From the NCBI GenBank assembly GCA_038363925.1, contig JAQQWL010000001.1, positions 2,294,001 to 2,358,000 on the forward strand: a stretch of DNA of 64,000 bases, written 5' to 3'. Of the stretch, positions 33,967-46,059 are shown piece after piece. Source of the stretch: Apiospora phragmitis. Taxonomy: Eukaryota > Ascomycota > Sordariomycetes > Amphisphaeriales > Apiosporaceae. Each line of letters opens with the position of its first letter. The first letter of the stretch is position 1. Made by a program: the position numbers and the translations under genes. A model generated the notes under the pieces. That model was given only the letters and a program-made list of their open reading frames with translations. It was not told the DNA's origin and searched no databases.

Positions 33967-34293
33967 TAATTAAAATACGAGAAGTTAGTTTTAAAAAATA
34001 ATTTAAAAAAAAGAGGTAAAAGAAAAAAAGAGTAATACTTAACCCTAACTAAAAATTTACGCGTATACGAGATATTATAGTAATTAAAAAGGAAATAAAT
34101 AACGTTACACCGGAACCCTAGGCTATTACTCTTTTATCGTCGGCGCCGGAAGCCGTTATAATTAAATCTAACTTTAAATCTAAGATTAAGAGTATTATAA
34201 AAGCGTTTCGAGATTAAAACGGTATTTTTAAGATTTTGTATTAATTTTTAATTAAATTATTCGTATTATTATTATATAATATTATTATTAGTT

Positions 34294-34340
34294 TTTAGGG
34301 TCGCCGTTGCATGGGGTAACCGTAGCACCGTCAGCTGGCT
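34294..34340 (-). repeat. Right terminal inverted repeat of outer element
   Basis: Reverse complement of the left repeat; the element ends at 34340 followed by TA. Confidence 0.9.
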
Positions 34341-34342
34341 TA

Positions 34343-35170
34343 TGAAAGACATGGAGCGGATGATGAGGGGGCATATACACAGAGCACAGACTCGGTGTCG
34401 CAGAGGATAGCTTGGGTACCGAGGCAAATGGCTCTGGAGGAGACATTGTTGCAGATCAGGTGCACACGAACAGCCACGAACACCACTCCCTTACACCTAC
34501 GTTTCCTGGAGATGACGAGCTTGCGAGCCACCCCAAGCGGGTAGGGAATATTGATTGGAGGGAGGTGTACAGACAGAAAAGGGTTGGTTATACATGGTTA
34601 CACTCGTAAGAGGTTAGATAATTATTACTATCCCTCAAATGGCACGTTAGCTACGAAATCCCCGACGTGGGCAAGGAGCAGCAAAGCTGCCTCAAGAAAG
34701 GACCAAGTAAGGTACAAGACCGAAGACCTTTCAGAGGAAACAAATCCATCGATTCCTTTTCTAAATAGATAAACTCAATACCATCTGCAACTTATCTGAA
34801 TCCAATATTCCTAGATACTACGAGGCAGTTGCGTAACTTTGTGTAGCCAGCCTCCAGCGTGAACCGAGTGTATTCCTGTTCCGGCTACCAAGGGCTCAGA
34901 TAACCTTCCAGAGAGTGCCTTGATAGGGGGCACGACCAGTTTGTTGTTGTCTTGGTCGATGCTGCAGGTCTCCGGAAGATAGTTATCTCTCGACAATAAC
35001 GAGAACCGCATACAAGGAGAATGTGGATATCATGGTTGAAGGTTCCGGCGTGGATGTTGAGAACGATTCACGTAACCACATGATAATTTTGGGGTCATCA
35101 CGACTAGACGAGATGCGACAACCCTCTCGCCTAGTTAGTCACTTGTCAAGTAGAAATTTGCAGTGCGTTA
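34343..35170. other. Intergenic between transposons, no gene seen
   Basis: Composition returns abruptly to about 50% GC at the transposon edge. Short ORFs only. Confidence 0.4.
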
Positions 35171-35176
35171 TTTGAA

Positions 35177-35594
35177 TGAGATGTGATACACCTACTATGC
35201 CGCCCCACCTAAAACCTACTATGTACTTACAGCTTCTGCCAGCTGCCACGCACCGCCAAATGGATCTCTACCGGAGCTCCAGCTATTTGACCAATTAAAA
35301 CAGGTGCACCGGTGGGGCTCCAGCTCTCAATCGGAGCTGCAGCTATTTGACCAATCAAAACAGGTGCATCGGTGGGGCCACCCAATATGACTGTATGCTA
35401 ATCGGCTCGAAAAGGAAGGCTCGTATGCGTGTCGGTATTGGTAAAGGTGTTATTGTGGTGTGCAAGGCTGATTATTGATGAATATCAGGTACACAGCTAA
35501 AAATAGGTGTGGCGGGAGTGGCCGTGCAGTGTAGCTCTTAGAAGTACATAGTAGGTTTTAGGGTGGGGCGGCATAGTAGGTGTATCACATCTCA
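35177..35594. mobile_element. MITE-like inverted-repeat element, 418 bp
   Basis: Terminal inverted repeats of about 53 bp (TGAGATGTGATACACCTACT at the left end) match with one indel at the inner side. TTTGAA flanks both ends (35171-35176 and 35595-35600), a candidate target duplication. There is no coding capacity. The repeat contains a CTACTATG/CATAGTAG palindromic theme repeated at both its ends. Confidence 0.8.
35271..35377. repeat. Internal tandem duplication in the MITE-like element
   Basis: Two copies of a roughly 46-bp segment (CGGAGCT(C/G)CAGCTATTTGAC start) lie about 60 bp apart at 35271-35318 and 35332-35377, with three or four substitutions. Confidence 0.75.
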
Positions 35595-35600
35595 TTTGAA

Positions 35601-36204
35601 TGGGCAACATGATGCTTTATTCCAGTGCTATCTATTGGCTGCGAACTAACCACGCTAGAGAATGGTTACCTTGGACAGCTTCGGATCGTTCTATCATACC
35701 ATTGCTTTGTCTGTGTACCACCCCCTCCCGGTCCCACACCATGTCTGCCAGCAAGGTAACCATGGAGCCTGCCCGCCAAGTTAGGAGTATCTAGGAATGC
35801 ATTGATGGACCCATCCACCCGACTAGGGGTATTTGTGTCTGTTAAAAGGAGAGAAGGGTAAGCAGTGTATCAACGAGAGACTGGATGAGAAACAGTGGTA
35901 ATGACTGTGGATAAGAAAAAAAGGGGGAAAGTGCTGGCAATGATAGACTAGGGTGCCTGAAACGAATGATAGAGGTTGGGGAAGAGAAGAAAAGACAATG
36001 GAGAGGAAAAGGAGAGTAAGAAGAGAAGTGAGAACCTTGTGAATGTTATTGCTGACAGGAGACGACACTGATAGAGCTATGGTAGCGGCTTAGAGGTTAT
36101 GTAGTTCAGCGAACCGCCCGCAGTCTTAGCATAGGCGACTAACACGGTCGAGCTCCAGTTTCATAGACGAGTCTGACATGCGATGACAAGACCAGCATCA
36201 AGAA
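35601..36204. other. Argonaute 3' flank with a purine-rich tract
   Basis: The + strand between about 35845 and 36030 is strongly purine-rich (pyrimidine-rich on the Argonaute sense strand). No gene is seen. Confidence 0.45.
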
Positions 36205-39200
36205 CTAGACGAACCACATCTGCTTCTTCAAGTTACCAATGGGAAGCGCCCTAAGCATTTGTTCATCTCCTTCCAGGTTGTCGGCCAAATGTGCTCTCTT
36301 GGAAATCAGGTGCGCATAGTAGATCGCAGGATGCAGCGACACCGGGGTGGGGCAGCGACAGTATTGGTAGCACTGTCGGTAGATGAGTTTGGGCAGCTCT
36401 TGCCTACTGCAGCCGATCTCGTCTTGGATGACATGGTAATGGACTGGGCGAGCTGTGCCTTTGAGGGCCACGTGTGAGAAGAGGTAGAAGTCCCATTGCT
36501 GGGGATGGGTCGCCACGTCCTCGACCAAGGTGCCGCGTTCGGGATTCATCATTTCCGGGTGCATGAAAGCACGCACGTGATGCCGCTTGGTCGCAACGAT
36601 GACTGTAATCTTGGGCTTCTTGTAACCGCAGTTCTTGAACACTGCCTCGATGGCTTTAACTTCCGTTTCGAGGACATGTTGGAATTGTCCCTCCGAAACA
36701 CCATCACGGAAGAAATAGAGTTGCGCTGGCACTGCTTTGTGCATGACTACCCAGTGCTTCAACAGATCCTGGAGCAAGGCTTCCATGACGGAGAACCCGA
36801 CAATCTCTTCCCGCTGTCCATTCGCATGGTACATGCCTCCATAGTATGCCCCGTGCTTGTCCAAGGAGACGCTCATGGCTGCCAAGGACGGCAGATCGCT
36901 CCCAGGCGCAGCGTGGGAGACGTCGAGGCCAATCATCATGGTAGGGCCGTTGAGCTCTCCACCTCGAAGCTGATTCGTTGGCGACGAGACAAAAGCTGTG
37001 CCACCGAGCTTGGCATTGATTTTCAAGCTCAGGTTGGACCAGTAAGGCGACGCGTTCGTCCTCATGCATTTTTGAGCCTTGCCCTTGCCATGGTAGGTAA
37101 TAAATTGAGAAGGCACCTGCAATCTGCAGTCTAAGGCTTTCTTGTATCTCTGATATTCCACTGTGTTCTTCTCCTTGATGAGAAAGAAGACGATATTCAC
37201 GTTCCTCAACGCGTTTAAGTCGGGCAGCCCGGTGTAAAATGTCACCAACCCGATTGTATTGTTGTTTCTTTGGATGACAACATGATTGTTGTAGGCGCGT
37301 TTTATGCTGTTCCAAATCAATCCCACGTCCTCGTCCGAGCAACCACTGAGATTCACGAAAGCCGCATTTGTCGATGCCTTGGGGAAGATGAATATCTTCT
37401 GCACAAGATTTCTAGCCTTATCAGGTGCAAAGGTTCTTCCGGCATAGTGAATGGTAGGGAATTCAAGCCGCCGTGGTGTGGATCTCATCATTTTCTCGTT
37501 GATAACAATGCCGAACGCAGCCAGGTTGGGATCTACACGCCAATTGAGGGTTCCGACTGCACCATCGACGGCCAATTTCCGATCATCCGGCTCGGCGACG
37601 GCGTGGTCCATCATTGCCTCAGTCTGAAGTCATCATTAGCGAGAGCCTCAAGAAGGTGTAACGTGATGAGTGTAATTACCTGATCGGGATCCAGCTTGTA
37701 GCGGAATCGTTGCAGAGGCTCCAGAACGCACAACTCAAGGGGGGAAGAGGGCCTTCTTCATTGTCTGAACAAGAGGGTAATTCCGGTTCTGAATCGTGTA
37801 GTTATGCGTGTCCCGAAAGTGTGCGAATACAGAAGTGTCTTGCGGTTTGCCGTCGACAGTCTTCTCGAAAGTGAGTTTGGTGGCATCTGAATATCCCGAA
37901 TGGAAGACAAAGCTCTCGATGGTATGGTCGATGTTGCTTTGGTCTTTGTCCTTCTTTTTAGGAAAGACAACCTTGAACTTCAATCTGAGAAGGCGCCGGA
38001 TATGTGTCAAGGCCGGCGGAGCAGCCACGTCTTGGCCATCTGTCTTGTGGAGCGTCAGGGAGGGTATGGGTTGATCTGACAAATTTGATTAGTTTCGGTC
38101 AGACCTGGATTCATGCTTGATATCTTACCAATCGGTCTTTGCAGGTTCGGTGGAAGCATTCTAGCGATAGTGTGGAGTAGCTTGAGCGGCTGCCAGAAGG
38201 CTGTGTTGGCGATGTCGACGTTGACTACCAGGCCGCCTTTGTCGCCTTGTTCCGGAATCTGGAGCTTGAGGTTAGAGGTTTCCTAATCATCATCTGGCTG
38301 ACACGAGAGTTGTCTAGGCAAATATCTTACACTACTAATCCTGAACGAAGCGAAGCTGCCCTTGATGAGTTCCAGGAAATCGCCCAGTCTGAGTATATCT
38401 CTCGGATTTCTGTCAGGTGGCGGTCGCGGGTAGAAGCTCTTCCCAATCAACTGTTGGTTGGTGGAGGGCGTATGGCGGAGAGCATGGTCGAGGAAGTCTG
38501 CAGCCAAGGCCGATTAGAAGCCATCGCAGCCCTAATAGGGTAAAGGGGGGGTACTCACTGAGGTTCTCAGTAACGCCATTAGTCCAATCTATTCCGCGGT
38601 CGAGATATGCCTCGAGGACAGACAGATCTATAAGCTTTGGACGGCTGACCACCAAAGTGAATTTGTTGTCCCTCTCCGAGCCGGGGCTAAGGTTCACCTC
38701 GATCTTCTCTACATCGTTTTTCATCTTCGGAGTCGACCTATACAACCGTCAGCTAGGGCCCAAGTCTTCAGGTTAGCACACCCACCAAGCCTGACTGTGA
38801 CCTCCAAACATCCAATGAATACCCACTGGATTGGCAATGCGGCTCTGCACGGTCGAATGATCCCATATTTTCATGACAAGGCCTCGAGCCGGCTTTTCCA
38901 CGTCTTTCCCGTCCTTGCCTTGCACAGCGACCTAGTAAGACGGCGTCAGCAGGCCCACGACGAAAAGCATGTGTACGTATTTACCTTGTACAAATGGATG
39001 CTTTCCTTCGGATCCAAGTATTTCTCAACCCGGAAGACGTTGACCGAAGCTTGGACAAGGCTCTGGCTTCCTGGAGGATTGCCTTTAGGCCGCCCCTCAG
39101 GCCTGCCCTATACTCCCTGTATATCAGTAACACTTCAACTAAAGAAGGGGGAAAAAGCGAGAAACACCGTAGCATATGCCTCAAAGGGCAGATCGACACG

Positions 39201-39434
39201 TTTCCCCACCAGCTCCAATTCAGTTGGGTCCTTCTTCCCCCTGGCCTTCGGGTCTTCGTTCTGCTTCTCCGAGCCACCAACGGGGTCGTCCTTCTTGTCG
39301 GAAGTTCCAATCTCCAGCTTCTCTAAACCCTCTACCGGCGGCGGAGGCTGAGATTCACCTGCAGATTCCTGACCGGGCACTGACGGCTTGGAATCGCCGG
39401 TTCCACCCTGATGCGACTTCTTCTTGCGAGCCAT
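36205..39434 (-). CDS. Argonaute (QDE-2-like), PAZ/PIWI; one apparent 1-bp frame break
   Basis: Eight exons: 39168-39434, 38985-39107, 38786-38931, 38559-38737, 38331-38497, 38129-38258, 37680-38075 and 36205-37623. Introns are 48-72 bp. The exon 6 acceptor could instead lie 6 bp upstream. All phases close if one base is removed from a G6 run (37739-37744), giving about 941 residues. The N-terminal region is Lys/Glu/Pro-rich. ELVGKRVDLPFEAYAT and NVFRVEKY mark the N-domain. Exons 5-7 hold linker 1 and the PAZ region. PIWI contains GLDVSH (Asp ~703), REEIVGF (Glu ~742), FFRDGVSEGQ (Asp ~776) and PAIYYAHL (His ~905), the slicer tetrad DEDH. It should bind small RNAs and cleave targets in quelling-type RNA interference. 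It lies beside several transposons. Confidence 0.88.
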
Positions 39435-40219
39435 GACCTAGAGCGTAGGGGGGACTAGACTCGATGCTCACCTGGGTCTTGGCTCAACGGAGCCTAGACC
39501 GCGAGTGGTTGTCAAGAAGAGTAGTGAAATGACGGTGAACTGCTGCTTCCAATGTCGGAATGGTGATGCAAGAGGGGAAGAAGAATTCTAGGAAAAGAGC
39601 AGCAGGTGAAGTGACTATAAGTACTCGGTAGGCAGTCAGGGAAACCCCTGATTTGCTCTGAGAATGTTCGCCCGAGCTGACTCATTTGCTGGGTACAAAC
39701 TCGTGAGTATAGACACAAGCGGGAGGATTCACCCCTATTACTCATTTTCATCATGACAAGATGCAGAGGGGGAGAAACATGGATCGTTACTTTTTGATTC
39801 CGTCTTGCGAATGGTATTTGTTGGTATATTCACGGAACCCTGAAAAGGGGCGATGCCATTCCCAGCGCGACTTTGCATGTGGGGAATCGTCAATCTGAGA
39901 GCAAAGCTAGGGATAACTTTCGCAGCAAAAGCTCACCTAATTGCGATCAAACCACATCCTGAACACAGAGAGAGATTATCGTAACACAAGCTTAATATCA
40001 TATCAGTACTCTACGTAATACCACCAAGGGCAAGACAGGATGACTCCTCCAACCCCGAAAACATTTGCTGCCCAAACAAGAAAACCAAACTCCTGCGCTT
40101 GCCATTGTTGGTATGGGATGACGAAATTCAAGATTACAGATGATGAACTCTATACCGTCCAATCGGATCCGCCAGTGGCAAGTCGTAGTCTATCGTGTAA
40201 GTCCAATAGGAAGAACATC
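39435..40219. other. Argonaute promoter side and 3' flank of the PTEN gene
   Basis: No supportable gene. The C/T-rich patch just upstream of the Argonaute ATG is typical of fungal promoters. Confidence 0.4.
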
Positions 40220-42334
40220 TCACTTGCTGGCCGCCCCCTTGCTATCCTCACCACCATTGGGGCTGGGCAGCTTCTCCGCATACGCCTCCAGCTTATTGTC
40301 CTCAATCTCTTTACTCGCGGCGCGACCTCTATTCTCCTTCTCCTCCCCTGTCGCCGCTGCCGCTTCGCCTCTGCTGCTGCTGCTGCCACCAATGTTGGCA
40401 CCAGGCATGTCGCTCTTCAGCCCCTCGAACGAGTCAGCATCGTCGTCCTTCTGGCCCTTCGCGTCCTCGCCGCCCAAGATGCTACTCGCGCGGCTGACCT
40501 CAGCGCTGTCTGGACTGGAAATGCGCAACCCCAACTTCTTGTCCTGCGCCGGGTCCTCAGCATTGTCGCCCTTCCAGTCCGCCGGCTCCATCTGCGGCAC
40601 CGGCGAGTCCACACCAGGCTCATCGATCTCGTCCCCCGCCACCTTACCATCCGGAGCAGCTTCTGCTCCCTCCCCCTTCTCGGGCACGACGCTGCGCCAC
40701 ACAACGGCGATGCGGTCCGCCGCGCGCGTGCCCTTGCGGCTTGAGCCCTTGATGCCGTCCATCTTGTCCCACTCGATCTCGAAGACGCCGTTGGTCTCGG
40801 GCCGGCCGTCGCGCTCGGGACCGTTGCCCTCGAAGAAGGCGTTGAACCAGACGTGCGCCACGGCCGTCACCATCGTCAGGCCCATCGACGAGGGCGCGCG
40901 GTTGCGGCGCTCCAGGTCGATGTTGACGTCGCTCGTCGGCAGCCGGATCGGCTCGTGCGGCTTGAAGATGACGGCCTGGCCGCCCGGTTCCGGGTCCACG
41001 TTCTCTTCGGGCGGGGAAGATTTCGAAGACTCGGCCTTGGAAGCCTCGGCCTCGGCCGCCGCGTCTTCCACGAAAATGCCGGAGGACTTCGGTTGCTTTT
41101 TGGACTTGGAACGGGACGGCATTTTGTCTTTGATGCTATGGGTGGACATGTTGCGCGAGATGAGCTTGGGAGTGTGAGTTCTGGACGTCTTGGCATCTTC
41201 CGGTACTGTCGGCGTGCTGGAGCCCGTTGCAACAGGAGTGTTATTGTCGGGACTCTTCGCCACAGGCGACTGGACCGGAGATTGGCCCGTAAAGTTGGTA
41301 CCGTTCTGCACGTCCGTCTCGCGCGCCTCGTCCAGAATCTCCTTCTCCGTTCCCGGGCTCATGCCGTAGCCGGCCATGTCGTAGATGGAGTCCATGAAGC
41401 CCGTGCTGCCGGGGGCCCCCCCTTCGACGACGAGCCGCTCGTTGCGGTGGAAAGTGTGGAACACCTTGATCTTCTTGCCCTCATCGACGAAGCCCTCGAC
41501 GCAGAGCTTGACGCCGTTGCGCAGGCCCCAGACGTGCACCTCGACGATCTCGAGCTCGCGGTCGACGTACTTCTTGCCGCCTTTCGTCCAGCGGTCCACG
41601 TACCCGATCCAGCGCAGCTGGCTCGGGATGCTGACGCCCGGGCCGAACTTGGGCCGCATGCGCCGCTCAGTGAAGCGCGCCAGGGCCTCCTCGGGCGTCC
41701 AGCCGCACTGCGAGATCAGATAACTGCAGGCCATCGACCCGCTGCGGCCCTTACCGGCCTTGCAGTGGACCACGACGATGCGCTCGTTCTTCTTGCCGTC
41801 GCCCTTCCAGGTGTCGAGGACCTTTTCGAGGAGTTTGTGGCTGTTGTCGTTGCTACCGTTGGCCTCCTGCTTGCTGCTGCTGCTGCCCGCGACGCCGTCC
41901 GCGTCCAGATCGTTGCCGCTGAGCCAGTTCCGCATGCTACCCATGATCATGGGCACCAGCCGGAACGGGGGCGGGTGGTGGTCCGGCCACGGGTAGTGCC
42001 GTATCCTGTTGTAGACGAGGTTGTCGGGGTATCCCGTGCCCTCGGCGCGGAACTCCCATATCGCCCAGTTCTTTCCGTGCTTCTTGTCTCAGGAACTCGA
42101 CGAGGCGATCGAGGGGGTTTCGGTAGGCTCGTTGTGGGTACGTCTGCGATGGACCGGACCTGTCGAAAGCATGAAATGTCAGCACCCTGCTTCTTTCTTG
42201 GCATGTATTGATTGCTATTATCTGATTGGCACATACGTCGCGACGATGTTATCCGTAACGTAGCATAGATCCAGCCCCGCCTCGGGGTGTTTGGAGCGTG
42301 GTCCTGCCACGATTTGGCGTAGTAGTGAAGCCAT
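40220..42334 (-). CDS. PTEN-type phosphatidylinositol 3-phosphatase; one apparent frame break
   Basis: Exon 1 (42237-42334) encodes MASLLRQIVAGPRSKHPEAG and CYVTDNIVA. A 77-bp intron (42160-42236) precedes a long exon to the stop at 40220. Near 42081-42086 one extra base shifts the frame; without it the protein reads YRNPLDRLVEFL then IWEFRAEGTGYPDNLVYNRI, as in PTEN, and totals about 678 residues. The P-loop is HCKAGKGRSG (about residues 160-172), matching PTEN's HCKAGKGRTG apart from Ser for Thr. A low-complexity Ser/Asn insert precedes it. A C2-like tensin region follows (RELEIVEVHVWGLRNG to about VAHVWFNAFFEG), interrupted by a Ser/Pro/Lys-rich segment with a basic KMPSRSKSKKQPK patch. 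The acidic tail is long. It should dephosphorylate PIP3 at membranes, like yeast Tep1. Confidence 0.85.
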
Positions 42335-43266
42335 ATCGATATCGTTAGTGGGTGGGTGGGCGCTAGAATACAGCAAGCAAAGAAGAAACGAATGAAAGAG
42401 TCACGGCAACAAGTCTATGTTGTTTCTAGCACACTTCGGCAGGATGTGTCAAGTCGCTTGAAATAGGAAGACGCCGGTTGTCAGTGCATGGAGACTGCTG
42501 ATCAGGTTTATGCCGTAGTCTCGGTTGTTTAACAGGGTTCGTTCGCTTTAGCTCGTGGCCGCGGAACGACGTCATGCGGCCTGTTCACAAATTACATCAT
42601 TCCGGCCCCAAGCTTCAATCCAGACTGTGTAATCTCGATTAGGAAATCCATCGTACGAGCTTGGATTGCATTGCGCAAGTTCGCTGCTGGACTCGTAGAT
42701 GTAAATGAAGCTGTTATACTTGGGATTTAACACCGTATGCGCGATATATGCGCCGTCGAGCTGTCGTCGGATTATGCCACATGGTGACAACGTCGATCAC
42801 AGCATGGGAATCACGTATCCGCTCGCAGCCATGGAAATGGGTATTATAACCAAAGCTGTAGCATGGTATAAACCACGAACAACTGTGAAAACACAAGTGT
42901 CAAAATCAACATTTTATTTTTACTGGAATAACAATTACCAAATTCATGTTATAGTACGCAAGTCTGAACTCCCCCCTCCCTAAAAACGAGGAATGCAGCA
43001 GTCAGATTTACACGCTCCCGGTACCAACCATACCCTTTTATCGACTTCCGTTCCGTTGCCATTGTGCCTACCTCTCTGCAGGCAACCCCTAAACACTGCC
43101 GTGTCGTGCTTTGTGTGCCGTAGCATATATCTAGTCATCCGAAGAATCTCCGGCGACGTTGTCGGCCTTCTGTAAGCCCAGGTCTTTTCCGTCGTATTGC
43201 CGTCTCACCGTTGGCGCCCAGTCAAGCCAGGTTCGACACCTTGGTGAAGAGATCGGGTCTTGTCGC
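42335..43266. other. Intergenic, no gene seen
   Basis: PTEN promoter side and 3' flank of the TMEM33 gene. No convincing ORF. Confidence 0.45.
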
Positions 43267-44359
43267 TTAGGAAGTCTTCTTGGGGACAGCGGAGCCGTTG
43301 ATGTACTTGCTCACATCGGACAAATCGTGGAACTGGCGGGCAATCTGCTTCACGGTATCCCAGATCTGTCGTGCGACGGGGGTGTGTTCTGCTGGCCCAC
43401 AAGAGAGTCCACACGAGCCTCAATCATGCTGAACGAGTTCTGCACGTGCGAGCTCTGGGAGAAGCGAGCGCGGAGGAAAGCAGTATAGAGGGCAATCAGG
43501 ATCCACGACCGGCGCTGGAAGAGGATGGCAGACAGGAAGATGCGCACCCAGAGCGCGATTTCGAGCGTGGACACAACCGACATGGACATGTCGTAGTAGC
43601 TCTTGACGAATTGGCCGATGGCATCGGCAATGGGGTTGCTAGCGGGCTTGGCGCTGGGAGAAGCACCAGCCGCGGGCTTGACGGGCTGAATGGTAGGAAT
43701 GACATTCTGGCGGAGGTATGTCGCGACGTGGAAAACGGAGTAGATGCCGTAAGGGAGCATGGCAAGGGGGTACTGGGGGCTGAGCAGCCAGATCAGGGCC
43801 ATGATCAGGTACTGGACGTTCTCATCCGAGAGCAGGCTGATGGGTCCGCCAGCTGGGTACTTGGCACCGACCTTTTGACGAGCGCGCCATGTCTTGTAGA
43901 CGACGATTCCGTAGGTTATAGCCGCAGCCACAAAGGCGGTACGGTAAGAGAACTGGGCCATGCGAGTATAGTAGTTCATTCGGATATACGACAGGAGTAT
44001 CGGAAAATGCATAGCAGGAGAACCAGATGTCTACAAATTCTTCTTGTTAGCTTGCGATCTTTTCGTTTTGGCCACTCCTGTGCGTGATGTGCGATTTTCG
44101 GGTTACACTTCAATCAAGGGCTGCTTGAGAGGCTGCGCGAAAAGCGGTGTCGCATGTCGCGAGGTGGCTTTGGAGCGGAAAAATCAAGTCATGTCTTTAC
44201 ATACCCGGCAAACCAACCGACTAGAGAGTAAAAGTTAGAACAGCTGAACGAGGCAAGGATATCATCGGTTCAATAATAGATGTGCTTACATTGGAGTGTT
44301 TTCATTAAGGTCAGGACCCTTTCCTGGAGGGGTAGGCTGGCACTGGGTGGAGGAGCCAT
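43267..44359 (-). CDS. TMEM33/Pom33-family ER and nuclear-pore membrane protein, with a 16-bp microexon
   Basis: Exon 1 (44290-44359; MAPPPSASLPLQERVLTLMK), a 16-bp exon (44205-44220) and exon 3 (43267-44030) join to LQFGWFAGHLVLLLCIFRY, the first membrane helix of the family. The introns are 69 and 174 bp. Exon 3 continues NYYTRMAQFSYRTAFVAAAI, VQYLIMALIWLLSPQYPLAM and YGIYSVFHVATYLRQNVIPT, closely matching fungal Pom33/TMEM33. Two single-base losses are implied, near 43994-44000 (between RY and LSYIRM) and in a G5 run at 43378-43382. After the second the C-terminus reads VARQIWDTVKQIARQFHDLS and ends VPKKTS. The corrected length is about 283 residues. Family members sit in the ER and pore membrane and help nuclear-pore distribution. 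Confidence 0.85.
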
Positions 44360-46059
44360 ATTTGACACTGATATTGATGCAGTGGGATTCGGTGAATGAA
44401 CTCAGTTACGATTGTAGATGCGCGAAGGCGTGGTGCTAATTGTGCAGGGAGAAGAGGTGCGTCGAGTCGTTGAGGTCGTCCTTTGGTGAGAAAGGTAGGT
44501 AAGGTTGGAGAGAGGTAGGGTTGGATGGTGAAGACTAATGATGGAAGCTTCTATGGTGGTGAGGTGGCTGGAGTGGGAGAATGACGACTGGACGACCGTG
44601 TTCACTCACCCCGAGAGCTCCAGTTCTGTACCAGGGTACTTCCTAGCTCTTCAGATCTGTCTAGCGCCGTGCTCTGCCCCCACCTTGCCAGGTTCTGCGC
44701 TGATAGGCGGACGGACGGGCTCCTCGTTAGCGCCTCTGGCTCCCTTGTTGAGTTGTGACCGTGCTTCGGGTGCGGCACTGACCTTCTTCAGTTGGCGCTG
44801 GTCTTTCTGGTCGGTGGGCAATCCCGTGGTCGGTGCTGAACTGACGAAATGTGACCCCTCGTTAACTTATTGACAGCAAGAAGTTGAAACATTTATTAGA
44901 TTGATCAATATTAGTTCTATGATTTGCGACATCGTTACTTTGGACTACTGGTTAGACAGCAGATATTCGTCATTGCCTGTATGGCCATGCGGCTTGGGGA
45001 CCAGTCAATTCTCGTGCGAAGCCGGTTTCCCTGCTTGTGATATCGAAACGATGTCATCTACTAAGCCACACAATTGCCAAAGCTTTTCGTCATCGAGCCT
45101 CGTCCCCCACTGTAAGCATCGTGCTACGCTAACTACAAGACTTAACGCAACGCCACGCTCCCTAGGTCAGTTGCAAGCACACTCCAATTGCCCAGTGTAT
45201 TGGCTCACAGGCCGCAAGAGATAGATGAAATGTTCACTGTTTGCTTGTGAGCTCTTTGACTTGCAGGTTTTGGCCTACTAAGCAAAGGCAAGTACATGTA
45301 TATGTGTATACATACGTCTATGTGTCCCATTCGGAATGTTGATGTACGGTTTATGGGAGGCGAAGAAGAGGCCTGCGACCAACGAATTAGGTCACGCGAG
45401 TACCAGCTGTCAAAGTTCAGCCCTACACATGCGACAGCCAACTGACAGTTCCGGGAGAGTGGCCTTCGATTCCATCTTCCAGTACTTTTCTTTTCAAGAA
45501 CACGGCCATTAATTGTTCTTCTTGTCGAAAAACACCTTTGGCAATGCAATGCAGGTGATTAGGCTGACGATGCTTCTACTCCAAGGGGAGAGGGGAGACC
45601 TTGACGCCCGGCCCTCACACAGGCAACGCAGCATTAGGGACTTCCCCAGCCCATGCAGCACATGGCGACGCCGATATCGATATAGAATGGCGACTATAGC
45701 GCCGGATTAGGCCACCGAAGCTCATCGTGCAAGGAGGCTCAGACTATATATCACTCTGGGCGTCGCATATCTTTCCCACTCTTCTCGGTCAGGTGTAGGC
45801 TGTTTCCAACTACCCTCAACGCGGATGGGAGCTCCCATTAGCCGTTGGGCGATGCTCTTCCCGTATCCCTGCTCTGTCAGGAGGATTCTGACAGCACCTC
45901 CTCACCCAATCACGTGGTGGCCTCGTGGGTATCTCAACATGGGGTCTTGGCCGGGTGTGTCTATTATTTACTAATAACACCCAAACAGTCGCCGTTGGAT
46001 CGGGCTTGCAATCTTTCGCATCTCTTATGTTTCAAGCAAGAGCCTGACACGCACTCTCG
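44360..46059. other. Intergenic, no gene seen
   Basis: It contains the TMEM33 upstream region and the regulator's upstream region. No ORF with family features. Confidence 0.4.

Larger units (their letters stand above)
30561..34340 (+). mobile_element. Outer Fot1/pogo-like DNA transposon, RIP-mutated and interrupted
   Basis: It is bounded by 47-48 bp terminal inverted repeats (AGCCAGCTGACGGTGCTACG at the outer ends) and flanked by TA on both sides (30559-30560 and 34341-34342), the usual Tc1/mariner target duplication. Without the nested insert it is about 1.92 kb, normal for Fot1/pogo. The interior has almost no CA or TG but keeps CG, as expected after RIP. The transposase reads on the + strand. 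Confidence 0.9.

Noticed and set aside
40853..42211. 452-codon + strand ORF over the PTEN gene
   Set aside because: Antisense shadow caused by strong third-position GC bias; the minus strand carries the HCKAGKGRSG motif and splice structure.
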